In this document: positions 53,795 to 63,132 of the stretch, piece after piece | How the letters are laid out: each line of letters opens with the position of its first letter | Position numbering within the stretch: the first letter of the stretch is position 1 | Source: Paenibacillus hemerocallicola | Lineage (GTDB): Bacteria > Bacillota > Bacilli > Paenibacillales > NBRC-103111 | Direction: 5' to 3' | Assembly: GCF_006265175.1 (NCBI RefSeq) | Contig: NZ_VDCQ01000003.1 | Location: forward strand, 188,059 to 252,058 | DNA length: 64,000 nucleotides | The notes under the pieces: model-generated | What the model saw: the letters and a program-made list of their open reading frames with translations, nothing else | The model's database searches: none | What the model was told of the DNA's origin: nothing | Made by a program: the position numbers and the translations under genes

Positions 53795-55477
53795 ATGGTA
53801 CAAATCAAAGGATTTATGTATGACGTTTCGGATGGAATGAAGGGCGGCGCGGACTACATTGAAAAGATGATGGTTCGCTTGTCCGGTTATGGCTACAACA
53901 TGCTCGTGCTTTATCTCGAACATTGCTTTCAATTTCCTTCGCATCCGGCAATCGGAACGAACGAAAGCCTGACTCCGGCGGATATTCAGCGGTTGGATGA
54001 GGTGGCCGCAAAGCTCGGCATGGATCTGGTTCCTCTTGTAAACATAGCCGGGCATACGGAAGGGTTTGGCTTTCTGGAGGCTTACAAGCATATGTGCGCA
54101 GACCCGACAGGCCAGACTCGAGCCGTCGGACAATTGCTTGTCGACAGCAAGGACTCCTTGCAGCTGCTGGAAGAGTTGTATGCGGATATTTTTGCCACGT
54201 TCAAATCCAAATATATTCATATTGGCGCCGATGAAATTTACACGAAATACCAATTGTTGGATATTCCCGAGGAGCAGCGCTTTGCCATAGCGGCGGACCG
54301 CGTCATCCATATGATCGAGTTGGTGAAGCGAAAAGGGCGCATTCCGCTGCTGTGGGGCGATATGTTTTTGAAAAACGAGGAGACGATCGCCCGAATCCCG
54401 GATGAAGCGATCATTTGCGACTGGGCCTACTTCTCCGATCCGCAATTCAAAGGTTTGAGCAATGTGAAAAGCCAACAAACGCTCAAAAATGCCGGCAAAA
54501 AAACAGTCGCGTTTCCAGCAATCAACCATTTCTACGGAAACCCGGTCGTATCCGTCAACAGCACGATGAATATTACCGCATTTTATCAAGACCATCTCGA
54601 TGTTTTCGGTGACGAGGCGCTGGGCACTATTCTTTGCGTATGGGGGACGGAGGCGGGGACTTTCTTCACGACCTCCTGGCCGTGGCTCTATTTGCAAGGC
54701 AAGCTGTTCGCCGGGGAAAAAAGCCAGGGTATGGATTTTATGCGCGAGTATACTCGTCTGGAATGGGGAGTCGATACCAACGGTTTGGCAGAGTGGTATG
54801 ATCTGGTGGACGTTCAGGTACAGAAGGTGCTGCTGTTTGAAGCGATCACCGACGATGGCGTGAGAAACGCGGTCCAGGGCTACAACAATCGGCCGTATAA
54901 GCTGCTTCGTCTGTTTGTTCGCGATGTGTTCCGGATGGAGAACCCGTTGCCGGTTCTCAACGATGCACGCAAATGGATGACGCCCAAGGTCAGAGCGGAG
55001 CTCCGGACGATTTTTGAAAAAGCCGTCCATGTTGCCGAGAGGATGCACAGCCAGGCGCAGAGCCGGCAGGAAGAGCCGCGTATGCTGCTGGAATGGACAC
55101 ATTTGTTTATCCATGTCCTGAACCTGCTCGATCAGCTGGAACAAGCCGGTTTGCATTACAACCAGGCGGCCAGGCATCAAGGATTGGATCAGGAGCGTTA
55201 CGCCTCCAGTCTTGCGGATTGTGTGAAATGCTTGCGTCAGATGGAGCAAACGATGGGGGCGCTGATCCGCTGGGCAGAGTTGTCCATCGAATTGGAAGAC
55301 AGCGCCGACTATGAATCGTGGTGGGTGCGGGAAGGACAAGGCCATATCCGCAGAATGGCGGACGAGTTGGAAACGGGCAAGAGCGGCCGACGCGGACTCG
55401 TCAACTTCGAAGTGTTTATCCGCATCAATCCGTCGGTTCCGTTTGCGGGACGCCGATGGAAGATGCTGGCGCATTAA
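53795..55477 (+). CDS. GH20-type beta-N-acetylhexosaminidase-like protein
   Basis: A 560-residue protein without signal peptide. The TIM barrel starts at the N-terminus (QIKGFMYDVSDGMKGGADYI), so the usual GH20b domain is missing. HIGADEIY at residues 142-149 carries the catalytic Asp-Glu pair (Asp146, Glu147). LVNIAGHTEG (82-90) fits the conserved His of the barrel, and CDWAYFSD and WGTEAGTF the later strands. A helical C-terminal third (residues 370-560) is unlike typical GH20 enzymes. Cytoplasmic location and operon context indicate that it acts on short imported oligosaccharides. Followed by a strong hairpin that may be an attenuator, since the next gene continues in the same direction. 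Confidence 0.87.
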   Translation: MVQIKGFMYDVSDGMKGGADYIEKMMVRLSGYGYNMLVLYLEHCFQFPSHPAIGTNESLTPADIQRLDEVAAKLGMDLVPLVNIAGHTEGFGFLEAYKHMCADPTGQTRAVGQLLVDSKDSLQLLEELYADIFATFKSKYIHIGADEIYTKYQLLDIPEEQRFAIAADRVIHMIELVKRKGRIPLLWGDMFLKNEETIARIPDEAIICDWAYFSDPQFKGLSNVKSQQTLKNAGKKTVAFPAINHFYGNPVVSVNSTMNITAFYQDHLDVFGDEALGTILCVWGTEAGTFFTTSWPWLYLQGKLFAGEKSQGMDFMREYTRLEWGVDTNGLAEWYDLVDVQVQKVLLFEAITDDGVRNAVQGYNNRPYKLLRLFVRDVFRMENPLPVLNDARKWMTPKVRAELRTIFEKAVHVAERMHSQAQSRQEEPRMLLEWTHLFIHVLNLLDQLEQAGLHYNQAARHQGLDQERYASSLADCVKCLRQMEQTMGALIRWAELSIELEDSADYESWWVREGQGHIRRMADELETGKSGRRGLVNFEVFIRINPSVPFAGRRWKMLAH

Positions 55478-55500
55478 TAGGTTAGTTGTCGTTTTTGCTG

Positions 55501-55528
55501 ATCCGCGACATTCGCGGATTTTTTTTCT
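55501..55528 (+). terminator. Strong terminator between the GH20 and esterase genes
   Basis: ATCCGCGA pairs exactly with TCGCGGAT over CAT and is followed by a run of T. The next gene starts 83 bases on, so this is a full or partial stop within the cluster. Confidence 0.88.
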
Positions 55529-55610
55529 TACGATATATGTTCGGCATGCAAAACCTGCGCTACTATATGGAATGAAGGCAGACTTTGTATCGAAATGGAG
55601 GAACGGCATT

Positions 55611-57584
55611 ATGAAAGTAAGCGATTTGGAACGTTTTCAAGTGAGTATTTACGATACGAAGGACCAACTGAAGCAGCATATCTATACGCGTTCGACGGAC
55701 GCTTTTGCTGCGGGTGACCGGGCCAGAGACAATATCGCAACCATTGAGCAGTTGGAAAAACATCTAAACCTTATGCGCGAGTCGTTCATCCGTTCGATCG
55801 GCGGCCTGCCACCGTTCGATACGCCACTTCATCCGCAAACGACCGGGACTTGGCGCGGCGACGGGTACTCGGTCGAAAACGTGATGTTCGAATCAAGGCA
55901 CGGGCAATGGGTGACGGGCAATCTGTACATTCCGGACGGACTCGATTCGCCTTCCGGCGCCGTCTTGCATTTGTGCGGACATAACCCGATGGCCAAGCAA
56001 GCCGATCTGTATCAGACGGTGTCGCTGCATCTCGTTCGCGCCGGTTTGATCGTGCTGACGATTGATCCTATCGGTCAAGGCGAGCGGCTAAGCTATTACG
56101 ATCGCGAGACGGGAAAGACTCATGTTGCTCCATCGATTCGGGAACATGAGCATGTCGGCAGACAGTGCTTGCCGCTTGGCGATAACCTCGTCCGTTACTT
56201 TATTCATGACTCGATTCGGGCGATCGATTATTTGTGCGCGCGTCCAGAGGTCGACCCGGCCAAAATCGGAGTCACCGGCTGCTCCGGCGGAGGCACGCAA
56301 ACGAGCCTGATGATGCTGTGCGATTCTCGTATCGCCGCCGCAGCGCCGGCCGCCTTTCTGATGAACCGGGAAACGTACATGCATGCCGGGCAGGCGCAGG
56401 ATGCAGAGCAAATATGGCCCGGGATGTCGAAACTGGGGCTGGATCATGAGGATTTGCTGATGTCGATGGCACCTCGACCCGTGCTTGTGTTGGCGGCAGA
56501 GTACGATTTCTTCCCTATAGAAGGCACGAGAAGAACCGTGGAACGGACCAAGCGATTTTGGGAGCTGTTCGGGGAGCCGGATCATTTGCAGCTATTTGAA
56601 GACGCGGATGTTCACACGTATTCGCCGCCGATGGCGAAGGCAGCCGCCGCTTTTTTCAGCGAGTGTTTGCTGGACAAGGTTCCCGATTGCTTTTGGGAGC
56701 ACATCGAGCCGATCGAACCCGAGAGGCTGCAGTGCACGGCAAGCGGGCAAGTTCGCGGCGATCGGGTCGAGGTGCGCGGCGTCCATGAGGAGAATCTGAG
56801 CCGTCTGGCGGAACTGGATAACGACACCGCTTCCCGGCCGGATCACGAAAGGAGGGATCAGGCGTTAGCCTGGCTGCGCGACCGCGTGTACAGCGAACGC
56901 AAACCAGGCTCGCTGAATCCCCGGCGATTGCCGCTGGGGTCGCTGGACGACGAGGAGTTGACAGTGGAAAGCCTCCTTTGGTGGAGCCAGACGGGACTGT
57001 TCAATCACGGATTTATGTTCCGCAGCAAAGACGGCGTGGATCAGGCCGCACCGGTCACGATCGCCCTGTGGCAGCGAGGCACTAGAAGTATAGAAGCGCA
57101 TCTGGACTGGCTTCGCCAAGCATGCAGGGCCGGGCGGGCGGTACTCGTCCTGGACGTATCCGGCGACGGGGCGATAACTCCGAACAGCATCACCGCAAAA
57201 GGCGGCATCCATGAATTTTACGGTACAGTCCATAAATTGACGACCGACCTGTTCTGGCTGGATGATAGCCTGGCCGCTCTCAGGATATTCGATGTGGTGC
57301 GCTCGATTGATCTAGTCGAGCTGCTTGGCGGGAAGACCAACGCAGATATTCGGTTGTACGCGGAAGGAAGGTTCAGTTTGTACGCGGAGCTGGCGGAAGT
57401 GCTGGACGGGCGGCTAAAGCTTGTCGAGATCGAGAACGGCGTCGACAGCATGGCGGAATGGGTAGGCTCGCGCTACTATGATGCTTTGGATAGCGAGGCC
57501 GTTCTTCTCCCCGGCATGCTGCGCTACTTCGATCTGCCCGATCTGCGGCGTTGGCGGGCCAGCACACCTAGCAATCGGGATTAA
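55611..57584 (+). CDS. Two-domain alpha/beta hydrolase, acetyl-xylan-esterase family
   Basis: A 657-residue cytoplasmic protein starting at ATG 55611 (GGAGG nine bases upstream); the open frame extends upstream to 55311 but overlaps the terminator and the GH20 gene. A helical N-terminus (MKVSDLERFQVSIYDTKDQL) leads to the hydrolase domain: GAVLHLCGHNPMAK as oxyanion region, GVTGCSGGGTQTSLMM as nucleophile elbow, VLVLAAEYDFFPIEG as probable Asp region and DADVHTYS as probable His. The last about 200 residues form a second partial hydrolase-like domain without a clear Ser elbow. It likely deacylates sugars with the neighbouring enzymes. Confidence 0.83.
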   Translation: MKVSDLERFQVSIYDTKDQLKQHIYTRSTDAFAAGDRARDNIATIEQLEKHLNLMRESFIRSIGGLPPFDTPLHPQTTGTWRGDGYSVENVMFESRHGQWVTGNLYIPDGLDSPSGAVLHLCGHNPMAKQADLYQTVSLHLVRAGLIVLTIDPIGQGERLSYYDRETGKTHVAPSIREHEHVGRQCLPLGDNLVRYFIHDSIRAIDYLCARPEVDPAKIGVTGCSGGGTQTSLMMLCDSRIAAAAPAAFLMNRETYMHAGQAQDAEQIWPGMSKLGLDHEDLLMSMAPRPVLVLAAEYDFFPIEGTRRTVERTKRFWELFGEPDHLQLFEDADVHTYSPPMAKAAAAFFSECLLDKVPDCFWEHIEPIEPERLQCTASGQVRGDRVEVRGVHEENLSRLAELDNDTASRPDHERRDQALAWLRDRVYSERKPGSLNPRRLPLGSLDDEELTVESLLWWSQTGLFNHGFMFRSKDGVDQAAPVTIALWQRGTRSIEAHLDWLRQACRAGRAVLVLDVSGDGAITPNSITAKGGIHEFYGTVHKLTTDLFWLDDSLAALRIFDVVRSIDLVELLGGKTNADIRLYAEGRFSLYAELAEVLDGRLKLVEIENGVDSMAEWVGSRYYDALDSEAVLLPGMLRYFDLPDLRRWRASTPSNRD

Positions 57585-57630
57585 TCTGATAAATAGTAAC
57601 AACAATCGGTCACATCGGGAGAGAGCGAAT

Positions 57631-58668
57631 ATGGAAAAACCGTACTCGGTCGCCATTATCGGCGCGGGTCAAATCGTAAAGATACATTTGGAAGCGATAC
57701 GCAAGACCGACAGAAGCCGGGTGACGGCAATCGCCGATCTCGTGGAATCGAGGGCGCGGGAGTGGGCGGCGGAACACGGCGCCACCGCATATACGGATTA
57801 CCGGGACATGGTTCTGAAGGAAAAACCGGATATCGTCATCATCAATTTGCCGCATTTCTTGCATCGTCCGGCGGCGATCTGGTGTGCCGAGCAAGGCTGC
57901 CATGTGCTGCTCGAGAAGCCGATGGCGCTGAACGCGGCGGAGTGCATGGAAATTATCGAGGCCGGGAAGCGGAACGGCGTGCTGATCGCCATCGGGCACA
58001 TGCAGCAGTTTTTCGCGGAGCATGTCGCGGCCAAAGCGTTAATCCAGTCCGGCGAGCTCGGGGAACTGGTCGAGATCAGCGACCGGCGATGCGGCGCCTA
58101 TTTCCGCGAAAGCCGGCCCGAATGGTTTCTGGATAAAGAACGGTCGGGAGGCGGGGTCGTCATCAATTTGGGCAGCCATTCCATCGACCGGATCCAATGG
58201 ATGACCGGCAGCCGCATCGTCAAGGTGAAGGCGAAGCTGACGCATTACGGGCAGCGGGGAAATGTCGAAGGCAGCGGTTCCCTGTTCATGGAAACGTCGG
58301 AGGGGGTGCCGGTCCATGCGACGATAGGCGGCTATGACAATGCCCCGGAAAACGAGACGGTTCTTCTGTTCACGAAAGGCACTCTTCGAATCCGTCAGCG
58401 CAAAGAGCTGCTCCTGAGCAAGGGAGGCGCTTATGAGCCGGTGCCCGTCCCGAAGCTTGCCGATCCGTTTATCGGGCAATGGACCGCGCTGCTCGATGCG
58501 GTGGAGCATGGCACGGAGTTGACGATTTCCGGCGAATACGGATTATCCGTCCTGGAGGTAGTGGAAGCGGCGTACCGGTCGCATGAGACGGGAACGGAGC
58601 AGCCAGTTCTATCCACTTCGGCGACTAACTCAAAAATTAAGCCCCAGGCTTGTGCCTGGGAGAATTGA
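57631..58668 (+). CDS. Gfo/Idh/MocA-family oxidoreductase
   Basis: A 345-residue NAD(P)-dependent sugar or inositol dehydrogenase-like protein. AIIGAGQIVKIHLEAI is the nucleotide-binding loop, HVLLEKPMALNAAE holds the catalytic Lys of the EKP motif, and INLGSHSIDRIQWMTG is the substrate-binding GxHxxD region. GGGAGAGAG precedes the ATG at 57631. The C-terminus looks replaced: after AAYRSHETG the last about 20 residues run into a hairpin that resembles a transposon end, and a second copy of the natural gene end lies 551 bases downstream. It may still be active, since the core is intact. Confidence 0.88.
   Translation: MEKPYSVAIIGAGQIVKIHLEAIRKTDRSRVTAIADLVESRAREWAAEHGATAYTDYRDMVLKEKPDIVIINLPHFLHRPAAIWCAEQGCHVLLEKPMALNAAECMEIIEAGKRNGVLIAIGHMQQFFAEHVAAKALIQSGELGELVEISDRRCGAYFRESRPEWFLDKERSGGGVVINLGSHSIDRIQWMTGSRIVKVKAKLTHYGQRGNVEGSGSLFMETSEGVPVHATIGGYDNAPENETVLLFTKGTLRIRQRKELLLSKGGAYEPVPVPKLADPFIGQWTALLDAVEHGTELTISGEYGLSVLEVVEAAYRSHETGTEQPVLSTSATNSKIKPQACAWEN
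58641..58662. repeat. Hairpin resembling an IS200/IS605-type right end
   Basis: CCCAGGC-TTGT-GCCTGGG, preceded by AATTAAGC and followed by AGAATTGAAC, resembles the subterminal hairpin at the right end of IS200/IS605-family elements. No tnpA or tnpB gene is present, so it would be only a footprint. The identification is from memory of the pattern. Confidence 0.35.
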
Positions 58669-59041
58669 ACATTCGATGAAGGAATACGCTTGTCGGATAT
58701 ATCAAATAATTCATGGAGCGTTATTTCACTGTTCAGGTCCTATTCAGGTTAAGCACATCCATCCAGTGTTACATAGGAGGTCTTCGGATAAACGGCGTTC
58801 TGATCGAAGAGCTTCTTCAGCTGCACAACCCGCAGTAGCTGCGGCAGGTTGACGCGTAATATAAGGGTTTATTGTTAACGTTTCATATATGTAGGAGGCT
58901 GAGGCTGCCGACGGGATCGGCGGCCTCGCTGTGCTTTCTGGCCTGATAATCTGGTATCAACGGGAGCGAAGTTTTGTCTGAATCATACTTTAAATTCGTA
59001 TTATAACTATTTATTGCTCAATACAATATTAAATAATATAA
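58669..59041. other. AT-rich gap without a gene between duplicated gene ends
   Basis: No gene is supported. A site at 58776 (AGGAGG) is followed by a short broken peptide (NGVLIEELLQLHNPQ, then a stop and LRQVDA), probably decayed coding DNA. The last 70 bases are strongly AT-rich. TGTTAACGTTTCAT at about 58872 resembles a cre site but fails at four positions. Confidence 0.35.
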
Positions 59042-59145
59042 GCTCGATGCGGTGGAGCATGGCACGGAGTTGACGATTTACGGCGAATACGGATTATCCG
59101 TCATAGAGGTCGTGGAAGCGGCGTACCGGTCGCATGAGACGGGAA
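59042..59145 (+). pseudogene. Duplicated C-terminal end of the Gfo/Idh gene
   Basis: These 104 bases match 58491-58594 with four mismatches and encode the same end (EYGLSVIEVVEAAYRSHETG). Nothing upstream in the frame is part of the gene. It marks either a partial duplication or the true end of the gene separated by an insertion. Confidence 0.7.
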
Positions 59146-59310
59146 TTGCCGAGCGTAAGAGGCGATCTGCTCAAGAAGCTGGAGCGAATCGGAGAAGCGA
59201 GGGAGTAGTTCGAAAGAGCGGCTTCGATGACGCGGAATGCCATGGAACGCGAGCTTTTGCTGAAGCGAGCCGCTGAATGCGAAGTCAAAGAAGAGGCCGG
59301 CCGAAGATGA
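59146..59310 (+). pseudogene. C-terminal remnant of an ECF-type (DUF6596) RNA polymerase sigma factor gene
   Basis: The frame reads LPSVRGDLLKKLERIGEARE, a TAG stop, then FERAASMTRNAMERELLLKR and a natural stop at 59310. This is the tetratricopeptide-like tail typical of the SigJ/DUF6596 group (xLLPxVRxDLLxRLGRxxEARxxFERA). Only the tail is present and it is interrupted by a stop, so the gene is dead. It joins the Gfo/Idh end at 59145/59146. Confidence 0.6.
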
Positions 59311-59337
59311 GCGTGTCACCGAATGCGGCCGCCAATG

Positions 59338-59392
59338 AACCATAGGAGATGTGCGTGAATGAAAGTTCATTTGCGTCTCCTATGGTTTTTTG
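59338..59392 (+). terminator. Strong terminator behind the sigma-factor remnant
   Basis: AACCATAGGAGA pairs exactly with TCTCCTATGGTT over about 26 bases that pair in part, followed by TTTTTGTTTTT. It is probably the original terminator of the decayed gene. Confidence 0.85.
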
Positions 59393-59404
59393 TTTTTCCC
59401 CGCA

Positions 59405-59557
59405 ACTGCGGCCGAGATTACGCCGTTAGCCGGCGGCAACTTGAGCAGCGTGTTTTCCTTCGTCCATGAAGGCAAAGGTTATGTCGTGAAAATGAGCGAT
59501 TTGGAAGGCGCTTACAAGACGGAAGGTTATGTCTCTGACTTGCTGTCGGGTCATTGA
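59405..59557 (+). pseudogene. Fragment of an aminoglycoside-phosphotransferase-family gene
   Basis: The frame reads EITPLAGGNLSSVFSFVHEG, then KGYVVKMSDLEGAYKTEGYV, and stops after LLSGH. GGNLSSVFSF and the YVVKM Lys match the nucleotide-binding start of APH-type kinases, which resemble small protein kinases. It lacks a start codon and everything past the second strand, so it is a remnant. There is no evidence of a resistance function. Confidence 0.5.
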
Positions 59558-59848
59558 CCTTTAGGAAGGTCGGTGATTATGTCACTGCCTTCCCTCTGCC
59601 GACATTACTCGGTCTCATCGGTAATACGCGGTGATCCGACTCCCTGTCCATCATTTGATATTCTCCCTTGTGATCGGTTGTTTGTCATCGAGCGACTTCA
59701 ACGTATCAATATGCCATGAAGATTTGAGAAACCGTGCAGAAGGAACGACTATTGTTTATGATTTGTTTATATCTTTTAGCTTTGGAATTTAGATATGTAT
59801 CTTATCCTTGATTTATTAGGCAAGACTAAAATCAGAGGGAGAATACAT
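59558..59848. other. Gap with no recognised feature
   Basis: I see no gene, terminator or clear promoter here. The last 100 bases are AT-rich and probably carry the promoter of the glycosyltransferase gene. Confidence 0.4.
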
Positions 59849-59851
59849 GTG

Positions 59852-61120
59852 ATGTTCTCTGCATTGGCGGTATTTGGACATGTTATTGGATGGCTTGGCA
59901 TACTGACGAGTTTGTACGGAGCCTATTTTGTGATTCTTGCAGTTTGGGGAGAGGTGAGGAAAAGAAAAGCCTCGATAAAAGCACGGCCGTCTGTTACGCG
60001 ATTCGCATTGGTAGTGCCGGCTCGAAATGAAGAAGCCGTTATCGGCAATTTGATAAACAGTTTGCAGCAACAAAACTATCCGGCTGATTTATACACGATT
60101 TACATAGCTCCTAACAATTGCACGGACAATACCCACGTAATCGCCGCTGCGCAAGGCGCTGAAATTTTTAATCCGTTCGGGGAAATTCGAACCAAAGGCG
60201 ACGTTCTTTCCCAATTCGTAAAGAAGTACATGTATGACAAACGATATGATGCGATCTGCGTATTTGATGCTGATAATGTTGTGCATTCGGATTTCTTGCA
60301 AAAGATGAACAATGCAAGACTTGCAGGCGCTCATATCGCGCAAGGATTCAAAGACAGCAAAAATCCTTTGGACAGCGCGGTTGCCTTAAGTTATTCCATT
60401 TATTATTGGATCATTGGCCGATTTTATAATGCCAGCAGGGAAGTGTTGAATCTTTCAGGCTTTGTAATGGGTACCGGGTATATGGTCACGACCGCGTTCC
60501 TTGAAAAGATAGGCGGATGGAACACAAAAACCATTTCGGAAGATTATGAGTTCACCGCGCAATGCGTTCTCGCCGGTGAAAGAGTGCATTATGTTTCCGG
60601 GGCCATCGTTTACGACGAGCAGCCGCTTACCTTTGGCCAATCATGGAAGCAACGCAGACGATGGAGCACGGGCGCCTTCGAGTGTTCGCGTTATTATCTG
60701 AAGGATTTATTAAAACAATCCGTTCGTCGCAAATGCAGAGTATGCTTCGATGTGGCTGTCACCTACATGGGGCCAATCCTTTTTATTATTTCGTTAATTG
60801 CAGCCATGAGCCAAGCGGTTGTTAGGGGTAGCAACATGCATGTTTACTCCCTGCAGCTATTGTCGGCCGTTTTGTTAGCGGGAATATTGCTGTTCATTCT
60901 GCTAGCGGTTTGCATCGAATACAAAAGTACCAGGCGGACCCTTCGAGGGTTCGGCATAGGGGCAAGCTCTTTTGGCCTGTTATTGTTAAGCTGGACAGTC
61001 ATCAATATTGTGACCATTGTTAAGAAAAAGAGAAAATGGGAAGTTATTGCTCATACAAGAGCTATCACGATCAGGGATGAGGTTCATCATTCTTTGCGAC
61101 GAACGGTGCATGAAAGGTAG
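59852..61120 (+). CDS. Membrane glycosyltransferase family 2
   Basis: A 422-residue processive-type glycosyltransferase. ATG 59852 (or GTG 59849) follows AGAGGGAGA; an upstream in-frame ATG at 59795 has no site. A first membrane helix (VFGHVIGWLGILTSLYGAYF) precedes the catalytic domain: FALVVPARNEEAVIGNLI, APNNCTDNT, CVFDADN as the metal-binding D-x-D, SEDYEF as the base and QRRRW as the acceptor-site QxxRW motif. Three C-terminal membrane helices follow. Such enzymes polymerise beta-linked sugars such as poly-N-acetylglucosamine or similar. It is the only intact gene among remnants on both sides. Confidence 0.9.
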   Translation: MFSALAVFGHVIGWLGILTSLYGAYFVILAVWGEVRKRKASIKARPSVTRFALVVPARNEEAVIGNLINSLQQQNYPADLYTIYIAPNNCTDNTHVIAAAQGAEIFNPFGEIRTKGDVLSQFVKKYMYDKRYDAICVFDADNVVHSDFLQKMNNARLAGAHIAQGFKDSKNPLDSAVALSYSIYYWIIGRFYNASREVLNLSGFVMGTGYMVTTAFLEKIGGWNTKTISEDYEFTAQCVLAGERVHYVSGAIVYDEQPLTFGQSWKQRRRWSTGAFECSRYYLKDLLKQSVRRKCRVCFDVAVTYMGPILFIISLIAAMSQAVVRGSNMHVYSLQLLSAVLLAGILLFILLAVCIEYKSTRRTLRGFGIGASSFGLLLLSWTVINIVTIVKKKRKWEVIAHTRAITIRDEVHHSLRRTVHER

Positions 61121-61466
61121 TAAAATGATGAATCGCACCTATATTGTAAATCTCAGCTAACAGAAAAGCATTTTCAAGATTTAATGAACTTATACAATGA
61201 AGCGTCATGGACAAAGACAAGAACGAGTGATGAAGTTCGAGAGATGATTGATAACTCGTATATATTTGGTGACTTGCGGGCGAACGTGAAACAAAGTGCA
61301 TAAAACATGAAGGAATTGGCCATAGGCAAGGAAGCGGCAATTTAATACGATAAGTGCAAGCTCCCGCGACATCGGCGGAGGTCGGCGGAGACCCGCATGT
61401 ACAAACGACTTGCGGGACGGGGGGACAAACGAATAGTTATCGAATAAACCGGAAAGGAAGGTCATC
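61121..61466. other. Gap containing a GNAT acetyltransferase remnant
   Basis: No intact gene. Bases about 61169-61275 carry the fragment described separately. Downstream bases to 61440 are featureless apart from the GGAAAGGAAGG site at about 61450 for the GH20 remnant. Confidence 0.4.
61169..61275 (+). pseudogene. Fragment of a GNAT acetyltransferase gene
   Basis: The frame reads HFQDLMNLYNEASWTKTRTS, then DEVREMIDNSYIFGDLR, and is then lost. LMxLYxEAxWTKxRTxxEVRxMIxNS is the recognisable N-terminal pattern of a common Bacillus/Paenibacillus GNAT family. No start, acetyl-CoA motif or end is present. Confidence 0.45.
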
Positions 61467-63132
61467 ATGGCAAACACGGTTCCTACCTTAATACCGGCGC
61501 CGAAGCAGATGCGCTATCACGGAAATCTCCAGCTGGACAAAAGCCGGACCGTGATCGTGGAAGCGGGGGAGCGGGCGGCTCCTGTGACACAAACGGCTTC
61601 ACGCCAACTGACCGCTTGGCTGTCCAACCATTGGAGCGGCAAAAATGTGGCGCCGCCCTTTGATGCCGAGGAGCATGCTAATGCTGAAGGGGACCGCTCT
61701 TACCGGATTTGGCTATCGGAAACGACAGTTGAACGGGAAGCCGCGACTGTACCGAAAACGGCCGCAGGAACGGAGCTGAGAACCGAATCGGAAAGGTGCT
61801 CCTCAATTCAACGAGCCCGGTCATTCACTGTTGCTGCCCCGACTGTACCCGCCTATTTCGGCAGTCAATGAGTGGGGAGAGACGACAGGCTCGGGCTATT
61901 CGTTGATGCATCCGGACACGTTTCCCATGCTGAAACGGATACTCAAGCGGGTAATCGATCGTTACATGCTGCCCTACGGGCAAAATTGGTTTCATATCGG
62001 CATGGACGAAATATCCCGCTGGTGCAAGACAGACTTGCAAAAGCATTCCCCGCGCGAGCTATTGGAGCTTTATTTGGTTGAAATCGGGCGGTATTTGCTC
62101 GATAACGGAATGGAAAAGGTGATTGTTTGGCACGATATGGCCGACAGCTTGACCGGATTCGACGAATCGTTCGAGTTGGTTCTGGAGAGAAGCGGGCTTG
62201 CCGGGAAAGTCGTCATTCAATGGTGGAATTACACCATGCCGGTTTTTCCGGTCAAAGCGGTTCGGGGCGCGGAAGGCTGGGTAGCGCCGAGCACGGGCTG
62301 GCTGCCGGGCATGTTTTATCAGGACAATGTGGACAACATTGAAAATATGATCAACGAAGGGGTGGAGCATTCCTTCCGAGGCGCGGTAGCCTATGCTTTG
62401 TATTCGCCCAGCTTTCGCAGGAATACGGCCTGCCTGGCAGAGAAAAGCTGGAATACGCGGAAAAGGGACATCGCCGATTTCGACCGCCAGTATGCCGGCT
62501 GGATCGTAGCTAACGAGGCGGAACGCTGGGCCAAAGGCATGGGCGCGATGCGCAAGCTGTTCGAATATTCGTCCACGTTTGTGCTGCTGCTGGAAATCGG
62601 CGTATTTTCGGGTAATTCCGATTCTTACCGCCCCTATCCGGCAAGAATCATCCGCAGCGTTCTGGCAACGGACGGTACGCATAAGGCATTCAGGGTGACG
62701 CGCACGCTGGCCCGCAATGCACTGCTGGCGTTTGAGCGAGGCAGCCCGGCAGCGGGCAAGGAATACGAGCTTGAGGTCATCCGGTTCGAATGCAGGAGGG
62801 TCATCGGGCTGATCGACGCGCTACTAGGGCTTGTTGATGCCGTTCGCGCCTACGAACGGATCGCTCGTGGCCCCGCGGCGGGGCGGAGTGGGCTCGGCGC
62901 CATCGGCGAGCGGCTGGAACGGGATTTGGAAGCGCTCGATGTGCTGCTTGCCGAGATGCAGACCGTCTTGCCCGCTTACATGGTGTATGTCGGATGGAGG
63001 GAATATGGGTTTCTCCGGGAAGCAATCCGGGCGCAAGCCGAACAGCTGGGACATCTTGCCGGAGACCGGGCCGTTCTAAGTGGCGAGGTCAGCCTCCCGC
63101 CCTCTGTTGTTTGTAAGGCGCATTGTCTATAG
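61467..63132 (+). pseudogene. GH20-type hexosaminidase gene with internal deletion and frameshift
   Basis: The 5' part (61467 to about 61795) codes for a GH20b-like domain (LIPAPKQMRYHGNLQLDKS, TASRQLTAWLSNHWSG). After about 61795 the sense frame shifts by one and resumes inside the barrel at QFNEPGHSLLLPRLYPPISA, with FHIGMDEI as the Asp-Glu motif and IQWWNYT later. The second frame is open from 61831 to 63132. The segment linking GH20b to the barrel is gone, so about 100 codons appear deleted together with the frame. The downstream half might still be translated from an internal start, but activity is doubtful. GGAAGG precedes ATG 61467. Confidence 0.7.

Noticed and set aside
55311-55610. 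100-codon upstream extension of the second esterase
   Set aside because: It overlaps the GH20 gene and a strong terminator; ATG 55611 has a proper site.
58868-58884. cre site in the graveyard
   Set aside because: TGTTAACGTTTCAT breaks the consensus at four positions and no gene follows.
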